Source: Hyphomicrobiales bacterium
Lineage (GTDB): Bacteria > Pseudomonadota > Alphaproteobacteria > Rhizobiales > Rhizobiaceae
Direction: 5' to 3'
NCBI GenBank assembly: GCA_900468805.1
Contig: UEIF01000021.1
Coordinates: 246,341 to 310,340 of the forward strand
DNA: 64,000 nt
Below the pieces are notes generated by a model. The model worked only from the letters and a program-made list of their open reading frames with translations, was not told where the DNA came from and did no database searches. The position numbers and the translations under genes were made by a program. Positions 57,793 to 64,000 of this stretch are shown in pieces (the first letter of the stretch is position 1; every line of letters starts with the position of its first letter).

Positions 57793-58320
57793 ATGGCAAA
57801 AGAAACGAAGGACGTTCGGCGCAGCAAGCGGGATGCCGTGCAGTTGGATCCATTCGACCGAAGGATATTAGGCGCGCTGGCAGTCGATGCCATGCAGAGC
57901 TATGCCAGCCTCGGCGAGAAGGTCAGCCTGTCGCCGCCAGCCGTGCACGAGCGTGTCAAGCGGCTGCGCCGATCCGGAGTGATGAAGGGTGCGCACGCCG
58001 CGCTCGACGGGGCATCCCTCGGCAAGCCGCTGCTCGCCTTCGTCCATGTGGAGGCGGCCGGTTGGGGCAAGAGCGAGCGACTGATGCGGATCTGCCGTTT
58101 TCCCGAAGTGGAAGAGATGCATTCCGTGGCAGGCGACGCGAGCGTCATCTTCAAGGTGCGTACGGAAAGTCCGGTCGCGCTGGAGGCCTTTCTGTCACAG
58201 ATCCATGCCGTTCCAGGCGTCACAGGAACCAGGAGCTATGTGGTGCTGTCCACCTATCTGGAGCGGCCGGTCCAGGCTGACCTGACGGAGGAATGGCCGG
58301 AGAATCCGTTGCCTGCCTGA
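57793..58320 (+). CDS. Lrp/AsnC family transcriptional regulator
   Basis: A 175-residue regulator. LDPFDRRILGALAVDAMQSYASLGEKVSLSPPAVHERVKRLRRSGVM is the HTH; the ligand domain ends ASVIFKVRTESPVALEAFLSQI. The C-terminus extends past the usual RAM domain (ERPVQADLTEEWPENPLPA). It probably regulates the divergent ridA-like gene through the dyad between them. Confidence 0.92.
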   Translation: MAKETKDVRRSKRDAVQLDPFDRRILGALAVDAMQSYASLGEKVSLSPPAVHERVKRLRRSGVMKGAHAALDGASLGKPLLAFVHVEAAGWGKSERLMRICRFPEVEEMHSVAGDASVIFKVRTESPVALEAFLSQIHAVPGVTGTRSYVVLSTYLERPVQADLTEEWPENPLPA

Positions 58321-58388
58321 TATCTGGGTCGCTATAGTCAACGCGACATACCGCGCGCCTCTGTTCGTTGCGGCTGGGAGAAGAAATT

Positions 58389-58892
58389 ATGGTGCGAGAA
58401 AACGAGATCCGTGAAAATGAACTGGCGCTCAACAATCCGCCTGAAGCGACGGATGCCGGCCTCGTCTTCATCGGTCGCATTTTCACGCCCTGGACCTCGC
58501 GAGTGGAAACCCCGCGACAGGGGCGGCATGACGGACCGCTCTGCCGCATCGAAATCTTCGATCCCTGGACGCTCGCACTGCAAGGTGTCGCGGCCTACGA
58601 GCGGCTGGAGGTGCTTTACTGGCTGCATCAGTCGCGGCGTGATCTGCTGCTGCAGAGCCCGGCCCGCAACGGCAAGACGCACGGGACCTTTTCGCTGCGC
58701 TCACCCGTAAGGCCCAATCCGATCGGCACCTCCATCGTCAAGCTGGAAGCGGTCGAAGGCAATGCGGTGCTGGTCCGCGGCCTGGATTGCCTCGATGGAA
58801 CGCCGCTTCTCGACTTGAAGCCGGACCGCACCCTTTTCAAGCCCATCGCCCCGCCGCAGCCGGGCGATTTCCAGACCGGCCACGCATCGTAG
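58389..58892 (+). CDS. trmO: tRNA (t6A37) N6-methyltransferase TrmO-like protein
   Basis: A 167-residue protein of the TsaA/TrmO family, a SAM-dependent beta-barrel methyltransferase of t6A37 in tRNA-Thr. LVFIGRIFTPWTSR and CRIEIFDPWTLALQGV start the barrel; LRSPVRPNPIGTSIVKLEAVEG and DCLDGTPLLDLKP are the diagnostic motifs. The ATG at 58389 has GGGAGAAG before it; an earlier start is not used. The gene is slightly short for the family. Confidence 0.85.
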   Translation: MVRENEIRENELALNNPPEATDAGLVFIGRIFTPWTSRVETPRQGRHDGPLCRIEIFDPWTLALQGVAAYERLEVLYWLHQSRRDLLLQSPARNGKTHGTFSLRSPVRPNPIGTSIVKLEAVEGNAVLVRGLDCLDGTPLLDLKPDRTLFKPIAPPQPGDFQTGHAS

Positions 58893-58906
58893 CGAAACCG
58901 AAAAAA

Positions 58907-59116
58907 TCAGTCGACACCCACCATCACATCGGAAGCCTTGATGACGGCATAGGCCTCGGAACCGACCTTGAGGCCGAGTTCATCAACCGCCTCGTTGGTG
59001 ATGGAGGCGGTGACGATAACGCCATTGCCGATATCAATGCGGATATGAGCGGTCGTCGCACCCTTCACCACATCCACGACCTTGCCCTTCAGGCGGTTGC
59101 GCGCACTGATCTTCAT
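58907..59116 (-). CDS. Single-domain molybdate-binding protein (molbindin, TOBE)
   Basis: A 69-residue protein that is one TOBE/Mop domain: SARNRLKGKVVDVVKGATTAHIRIDIGNG and KVGSEAYAVIKASDVMVGV. Hexamers of such domains store molybdate in the cytoplasm. No mod transport genes lie beside it. It is convergent with trmO and lies between it and otsA. Confidence 0.92.
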   Translation of the reverse strand: MKISARNRLKGKVVDVVKGATTAHIRIDIGNGVIVTASITNEAVDELGLKVGSEAYAVIKASDVMVGVD

Positions 59117-59177
59117 GAAAATCCTCCCTTGTTATGCTCGCGAAATTATCTGCCGGCAGGCTTCCGCGTCAAACCGT

Positions 59178-60551
59178 TCAGGCAGCGAGATCACCTAGGA
59201 AGTCGTCGCACCAGCGCGAGACGTCATGTTCCAAGAGGTGATCCATCATCCGTCGCCAGCGGTCACGGCGTTCGTCGAGCGGCATGTTAAGCCCGCGCGC
59301 CAGCGCATTGGATGTGCCGACGATATCGTAGGGATTGACGAGCAGGGCGCCGTTCAGCTCCCGCGCCGCGCCGGCAAAGCGGGAAAGAACCAGCACGCCC
59401 GGATCATCAGGGTTCTGTGCGGCAACATATTCCTTGGCGACGAGGTTCATGCCGTCACGCAGCGGCGTGACGAGGCCGACCTTGGCAAGCCGATAGAGGC
59501 CGGCGAGCACCGGCCGGCTGACGGAGCGGTTGATATAGCGGATCGGCACCCAGTCGACAGTTCCGAGCGCGCCGTTCACACGGCCGGCCTGTTCGGCGAC
59601 CATGCGCTGCATTGCCTCGTATTCCGGTACTTCGGAGCGGGATTTCGGGGTGATCTGCAGATAGGTGACCTGGCGCTGATGCGCCGGATTGTTGGTGACG
59701 AAGTGCTCGAAGGCATCGATGCGCTGGGTGATGCCCTTGGAATAATCCAGCCGGTCGACGCCGATGATGAGGCTGCGGTCCTCGATGCTGTGGCGCGCCT
59801 TCAGTACCACGCTGTGGCTGTCGGCTCTCTTTGCGAATTCAGCGAAGGCGGCCGTTTCGATGGCGATTGGATAGGCTCCGCCGCGGAACGTGCGCTCACC
59901 GGCGGTAAAACGCCCTTCGCCGATCATGTCTCCCATCTCCTCGCGACGCAGGCAGCCTGCGAAGTTTTCGAGATCGTGATCGGTCTGGAAGCCGACGAGA
60001 TCATAGGCAGCGAGCCCTCGCATGATTTCCTCGTGGACGGGCATGGCGAAGAGCACGTCTGCCGGTGGCCAGGGAATGTGCAGGAAGAAACCGATCCTGT
60101 TCTTGATACCCATCTGCCGAAGCTCGGCGGCAAGCGGAATGAGGTGATAATCATGGACCCAGATGACGTCGTCCGGCTTGATCAACGGCGCCAGTCGATG
60201 TGCGAAGAAGCGATTGACACGAAAATAGCCGGCCATTTCCGTACGGCCGTATTCCGCAAGGTCCATTCGGTAATGACAGATCGGCCAGAGCATGCGGTTT
60301 GCGAAGCCGAAGTAATATTCGTCGACATCCTTGGATGTCAGATCGGTCAGTGCATAAGTGATGTTGCCCCGTTCCTCGATCGCAAGCGGGCCGGGTTCGC
60401 CTTCTTCGTTGATCTTTCCCGACCAGCCCATCCAGATGCCGCCACGTTTCTCAAGTGCGGCCTCCAGCGCCACGGCAAGCCCGCCGGCGGACGCGGCCCC
60501 TTTCTTTTCCTGGACGGGGACACGGTTGGAAACGACGACAAGTCGGCTCAT
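59178..60551 (-). CDS. otsA: Alpha,alpha-trehalose-phosphate synthase (UDP-forming)
   Basis: A 457-residue GT20 enzyme that joins UDP-glucose and glucose 6-phosphate. VVVSNRVPVQEKKG and GGLAVALEAAL form the N-terminal loop; VWVHDYHLIPLAAEL, GVDRLDYSKGI and DGMNLVAKEYVA hold the substrate and nucleotide contacts. Full length. otsB lies upstream on the same strand, 37 bases away, so the operon order is otsB-otsA. Trehalose made here protects against osmotic and drying stress. Confidence 0.97.
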   Translation of the reverse strand: MSRLVVVSNRVPVQEKKGAASAGGLAVALEAALEKRGGIWMGWSGKINEEGEPGPLAIEERGNITYALTDLTSKDVDEYYFGFANRMLWPICHYRMDLAEYGRTEMAGYFRVNRFFAHRLAPLIKPDDVIWVHDYHLIPLAAELRQMGIKNRIGFFLHIPWPPADVLFAMPVHEEIMRGLAAYDLVGFQTDHDLENFAGCLRREEMGDMIGEGRFTAGERTFRGGAYPIAIETAAFAEFAKRADSHSVVLKARHSIEDRSLIIGVDRLDYSKGITQRIDAFEHFVTNNPAHQRQVTYLQITPKSRSEVPEYEAMQRMVAEQAGRVNGALGTVDWVPIRYINRSVSRPVLAGLYRLAKVGLVTPLRDGMNLVAKEYVAAQNPDDPGVLVLSRFAGAARELNGALLVNPYDIVGTSNALARGLNMPLDERRDRWRRMMDHLLEHDVSRWCDDFLGDLAA

Positions 60552-60588
60552 GAAAAATTCCTTTCATTAGAAATAACTGCAAATGCAA

Positions 60589-61386
60589 TCAGTTGGTGAA
60601 ATGCGAGATAATTTCGCGGACCACTTGCGCAGAAGGCAGGGTGCCGCGAGCGGCGGTCTCGGCTGACGTCGGGCCGACGCGGACGGAATATCCACCGAGC
60701 CGGTTCGCCATGGCGAACATCGCCTCGTCGGTGACATCGTCACCAATGGCGATCGGATGGCGGCCGAGAAAGGTTGAAGTTGCGAGAAAGCTCTCCAATG
60801 CGTCGCCCTTGTTGGCTCTGGCGGGGCGGATTTCGAGAACCATCTTGCCATGCTGGAGGGTCCAGTCCGGTCTTGCGCGGTTCGCAAAACGCTGCATCAG
60901 TTCTGTAAGTTCCGCCTGCCGCGCCGGCGCAAGTCGGAAATGGGCGGCGACGGCCGCGCCCTTGTCCTCGATGAGGATGCCGGTCCAGCCTGCCGTCTCT
61001 GCCCGCAATTCGATCTTCAGCCTCTCGAATTCGGCCGTAGACTCCACCTTGAAGATGCTGCCGTCGGGGCTGCGGCGTTCGGCTCCATGCAGGCCGGCGA
61101 TGGGAAACTGGAAGGGAGCGAAGAGGCGGTCGGCATAGGATAGTCCGCGCCCTGTCACCAGCGCCAACGCGCCGCCGAGCCTTTTCGATAGCGCGTCGAG
61201 CTGCGCGGGAAGCGACGGTGGTACGAATATTTCATCCGGCGTCGGTGCGAGATCGAGAAGCGTGCCGTCAATATCGAGAAAGAGTGCGCCGTGCTGGAGA
61301 TAGGAAGAGAGCGTGGTAAGGGTTTCGTCCTGCTGGGAAACGCTGCCGGATGGCGGCGCTTCTGATAGCTGATTGCTGTTTGCCAT
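60589..61386 (-). CDS. otsB: Trehalose-6-phosphate phosphatase
   Basis: A 265-residue HAD phosphatase. LFLDIDGTLLDLAPTPDEI gives nucleophile Asp38 and Asp40; LVTGRGLSYADRL is motif II, and IAIGDDVTDEAMFAMANRLGG motif IV with the acidic metal ligands. It finishes trehalose synthesis started by OtsA, whose gene follows. The C-terminus ends VREIISHFTN. Confidence 0.95.
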   Translation of the reverse strand: MANSNQLSEAPPSGSVSQQDETLTTLSSYLQHGALFLDIDGTLLDLAPTPDEIFVPPSLPAQLDALSKRLGGALALVTGRGLSYADRLFAPFQFPIAGLHGAERRSPDGSIFKVESTAEFERLKIELRAETAGWTGILIEDKGAAVAAHFRLAPARQAELTELMQRFANRARPDWTLQHGKMVLEIRPARANKGDALESFLATSTFLGRHPIAIGDDVTDEAMFAMANRLGGYSVRVGPTSAETAARGTLPSAQVVREIISHFTN

Positions 61387-61434
61387 GCCCGGGAAACTAG
61401 GTCAGCACGGCTCTGCGGCAACCCTCGACTGTCC

Positions 61435-62973
61435 TCAATCTGCCGGCGGACCGGCGGGATGCTCGGCATAAAAGGCCTTCGCATCCGCCGTGAAGGCGGC
61501 GCGCTGGCCGGCCGTCGTGTAGAACATGTGGCCGCCGCGATAGAGCTTCAGTGACACGCGATTGCCCGCAAGCGACGGCGGAAGATGGTCGACTACGTAG
61601 CGGCTGACGCCATAGGGCGTCACAAGATCACTGTAGCCGTGCGCGACCAGCAGGTGAAAGGACGGGTTGGAGGCGAGCATCTGCCTGATATCGTCGGTGG
61701 CGCTTGCCTGGAAGCGCGAGCCGCCGCCACGTCCACCGCCCCATTCCCAGCGCCGGCTGATATCGTTCTCGAGCAGGGTGTAGGTCATCTCCGTCTTGAA
61801 GCCGAGTTCGTTGCGGGCATAATCGGCAAAGGCGCCGCCATAGGCGCGGGCGAACCCGTCGAGGATTGGGTCGTTGCCGCGGTCGTAATCGGATTCCGGA
61901 TAGGGATCGGGTGTTGCGAAGGAGGCGTCGTAGGGGCTCATCACTTCGCCGCCCTGCCGGTCGGAATGCTTGGCGAAAGCATCCCCGAGGAAGCCGCGAT
62001 TGCGGATAACGACATCCTGCGGAATGCCGGTGAGACTGGAAATCTTGCCATAGAAGGCTGTTGCCGCATCGCCTGTGGGCGCGGCGCCGGCAAGCGTGGT
62101 GAGATATTCGCCAAGCGCGAAGGTCTCAATATCGCGCTGGCTGGACTCGCTGAAGCTCCTGCGGCGGTCGGCCTCGGCGGCTGCCAGCGAGGGAAATTCC
62201 AGCGCCGCACCGAGCGCGAACTGGTCGGCATTAAACATCAACTGCCCTTCAAGCAGCGGCGATAGCATGACAGTGCCTGCGATGATGATTCCCTGGCTCT
62301 CTTGCAACGTGGAGGCCACCTTGGCAGCGCGGAAACCGCCATAGCTTTCGCCGAGCAGGTATTTCGGCGAATTGGCGCGGTTGTTATGAGCGATGTAGAG
62401 CGCGATCGTTTTCGCCATGGTCTGCGCATCGGCGCTGACATTGTAATAATTCGAGGCGTCGTCGGCCTTCACCGTGCGGCTCCAACCAGTACCGATCGGA
62501 TCGATCAGCACGAGATCGGTGAAATCGAGCCAGCTATGCGTGTTATCGACGAGCTTTGCATTTGCGCCGTCACGGCCATCTGGTCCGAAATCCAGCACCT
62601 TCGGGCCGACGAGGCCGAGATGCAGGAATGCGGAAGCCGCACCTGGTCCGCCATTGAAGGCGAAGGTGATCGGCCGGTCTTGCCCCGCATCCTTGGCGAC
62701 ATAGGCGGTATAGAAGATCGCGGCGTTCTGCCCACCATCCTGGCCGAAGAGATCGAGTGTGCCTGCGGTCGCGGTATAGGCGATCTTGCGCCCATCGGCT
62801 GTCGTCAGCTCGTGTTCGGTGACGGAATCTGCGGGCAGCAGCCTGAGCACGCCCTCTCGGGCTGAGCCCTGTTGGGTGGGAGAACGACGTTCGCCGGCCT
62901 CTTGCGCGAAGGCGAGGGCAGGCGCGAGCGTGGCGGTCAGTGCGGCGAACAGAAGTAGGGATCGGAAGCGCAA
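61435..62973 (-). CDS. Secreted serine carboxypeptidase-like (S10) peptidase, TTG start
   Basis: A 512-residue exported peptidase. With the TTG at 62973 as start, preceded by GGAGGAG at 6 bases, a normal signal peptide results (RFRSLLLFAALTATLAPALAFA). NGGPG (107-111) forms the oxyanion-type motif, LLGESYGGF has the nucleophile Ser210, and GGHMF near the end the catalytic His. S10 enzymes cut C-terminal residues from peptides in acidic surroundings; bacterial forms are periplasmic and poorly known. A longer frame to 63045 is not supported by a ribosome site. otsB lies downstream. Confidence 0.88.
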   Translation of the reverse strand: MRFRSLLLFAALTATLAPALAFAQEAGERRSPTQQGSAREGVLRLLPADSVTEHELTTADGRKIAYTATAGTLDLFGQDGGQNAAIFYTAYVAKDAGQDRPITFAFNGGPGAASAFLHLGLVGPKVLDFGPDGRDGANAKLVDNTHSWLDFTDLVLIDPIGTGWSRTVKADDASNYYNVSADAQTMAKTIALYIAHNNRANSPKYLLGESYGGFRAAKVASTLQESQGIIIAGTVMLSPLLEGQLMFNADQFALGAALEFPSLAAAEADRRRSFSESSQRDIETFALGEYLTTLAGAAPTGDAATAFYGKISSLTGIPQDVVIRNRGFLGDAFAKHSDRQGGEVMSPYDASFATPDPYPESDYDRGNDPILDGFARAYGGAFADYARNELGFKTEMTYTLLENDISRRWEWGGGRGGGSRFQASATDDIRQMLASNPSFHLLVAHGYSDLVTPYGVSRYVVDHLPPSLAGNRVSLKLYRGGHMFYTTAGQRAAFTADAKAFYAEHPAGPPAD

Positions 62974-63073
62974 GTATATCTCCTCCGGCGGGTGCGGGAT
63001 GCGGCTGAGATAGGGTAGCAGCCGCACCCCTTCGATGGAGATCAAGAGATGGTGATGCGCAAGTGAGCTTTGC

Positions 63074-64000
63074 TCACTGGCCGCTCTCGACGGTCCGTGC
63101 GTTCACATGCCGTGCCCGGCCGGCCCGCCATCCATTGAAGGCTGCACCGAGGCCGAGCGCGACGAATAGTACGGCGCACCAGGCGAAACTGCCGGTCCAG
63201 CCGCGGATCAGGCCGACAATGAACGGGCCGATTGCGGCAAGCAGATAACCGATACATTGCGCCATGCCCGAAAGATGGGCTGCGACATGCGGATCGCGCG
63301 AACGCAGCACGATGGCTGTCATGGCCGCGGCAATGAGCCCGCCCTGGCCGATCCCCTGGAGGACGGCCCAGAACCAGACGGTGGAAAGTGGCGCGAAGAG
63401 CAGACCGAGAAGTGCCACGACGGCGAGGGCGCAGAGCGTAACATTGATAAGGCGCTGATCTTTGCCCCGCACGGCGATGTGCGGCACGACGAGGCAGGCG
63501 GCGGCCTGCACCATGACGGAGGCAGAGACGATGCCGCCAGCCGTAACGCCGTCAAGCCCGCGCTCACGCAAGATCGGCACCAGCCAGCCGAAGACGCAAT
63601 AGGCGAGTGCCGACTGCAGGCCCATGAAAAGCGTGACCTGCCAGGCAAGCTTGTCCCGCCATAGTCCTTCGACGCGAAAGCCGCTGCGTCGCGCCTGTCG
63701 ACCGCTCGCAATGACCTGCGGCAGCCAGATCAACCCAACGATGAGGGCGGGCAAGGCCCAGACGGCGAGCGCGCCTTCCAGCGAGCCGCCGAGCGCCTGT
63801 TCGATCGGCAGCGTCAGGCCCGCCGCACTGGCGGCACCCGCACAGAGCGCCATCGTATAGAGGCCGGTCATCAGAGCTGTGTTCGCGGCGAAGTCGCGCT
63901 TTATCAGTCCGGGTAGCAGCACGTTGCCGACGGCGATCGCAGCACCCGCAAGCGCGGTGCCGAAAAACAGCAGCGGAATGGAGGAAAGGCCGCGCAGCGC
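63074..64000 (-). CDS. MFS transporter of the CynX/NimT type (5' end outside window)
   Basis: 308 C-terminal residues are visible; the frame is open to the right edge, so the start and the first segments are missing. GTALAGAAIAVGNVLLPGLIKRDF at the start of the visible part is the typical CynX motif; eight or more hydrophobic segments follow, with QSALAYCVFGWLVPILRERGLD in the middle. CynX/NimT proteins carry cyanate, nitroimidazole-like or other small compounds, but the real substrate is unknown. The internal GTG at 63922 is not the start. Confidence 0.92.
   Translation of the reverse strand, partial: ALRGLSSIPLLFFGTALAGAAIAVGNVLLPGLIKRDFAANTALMTGLYTMALCAGAASAAGLTLPIEQALGGSLEGALAVWALPALIVGLIWLPQVIASGRQARRSGFRVEGLWRDKLAWQVTLFMGLQSALAYCVFGWLVPILRERGLDGVTAGGIVSASVMVQAAACLVVPHIAVRGKDQRLINVTLCALAVVALLGLLFAPLSTVWFWAVLQGIGQGGLIAAAMTAIVLRSRDPHVAAHLSGMAQCIGYLLAAIGPFIVGLIRGWTGSFAWCAVLFVALGLGAAFNGWRAGRARHVNARTVESGQ

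Noticed and set aside
59226..60599. Plus-strand frame of 457 codons opposite otsA
   Set aside because: Antisense of a well-conserved enzyme gene, without motifs of its own.

Overview
The window is a piece of chromosome from an alphaproteobacterium, most likely Rhizobium or a close relative in the Rhizobiaceae. The grounds are a GC-rich sequence by eye, the neighbourhood dnaN / pmtA (Sinorhizobium-type phosphatidylethanolamine N-methyltransferase) / pyrF / rsmI / yraN / gshB, and two copies of a palindromic intergenic repeat resembling the RIME-type mosaic elements of rhizobia (595-690 and 46670-46775). Most genes are housekeeping or common rhizobial accessory genes. I see no rRNA, no tRNA, no CRISPR array, no insertion sequence and no prophage.

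Layout. 1-8.7 kb: the end of pheT, small stress-type genes, an aldo/keto reductase and a Gfo/Idh/MocA oxidoreductase, then a GtrA + GT2 + GT-C-like membrane glycosylation group. 9.3-18.9 kb: xseA, a quinone-reductase-like gene, a MarR/EamA divergent pair with a clear operator, an M29 aminopeptidase, ybaK, an ArsC-like gene, a phosphonate pair (phnX plus an FAD oxidase, no phnW), a desuccinylase-like gene and an RNA-ligase-like gene. 19-22.8 kb: an orphan ParA ATPase and a LysR / SDR / F420-reductase-like cassette that looks inserted, with coding-like fragments at both ends. 22.9-27 kb: guaA, mtnN, a thioesterase, DUF2252.

27-32.2 kb holds a four-gene minus-strand operon: imelysin (IrpA type), di-heme DUF1111 protein, second imelysin, Tat-exported DUF1513 protein. 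It has an Irr-box-like sequence upstream and a strong hairpin after the first gene. It is the best candidate in the window for an incompletely described system, probably periplasmic iron handling linked to heme redox chemistry. 32.3-38.6 kb: an RsmB-type methyltransferase, a short RlpA, an epimerase-like gene, queG, a GST, uppP and an unlisted 50-residue secreted protein that shares a terminator with uppP. 38.9-48.5 kb: an NDUFA9-like gene, a pmtA-phosphatase-pyrF-DUF1330 operon, dnaN, then rsmI-yraN, a cupin, gshB and comM on the plus strand. 48.5-64 kb: cysK, lysE-like, dps, a DMT transporter/Lrp pair, GNAT-dut, prfC, LysR/GST, RidA/Lrp with a 17-bp operator dyad, trmO, mop, otsA-otsB, a secreted S10 peptidase starting at TTG, and an MFS transporter cut by the window edge.

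Working links: GtrA, GT2 and GT-C could form one polyprenyl-phosphate-sugar pathway. PhnX and the FAD oxidase could degrade aminoethylphosphonate without the PhnW transaminase. OtsA and OtsB make trehalose. Four divergent regulator/target pairs (MarR/EamA, LysR/SDR, LysR/GST, Lrp/RidA) carry visible dyads between the genes. All functions are inferred from reading motifs; no database search was possible.
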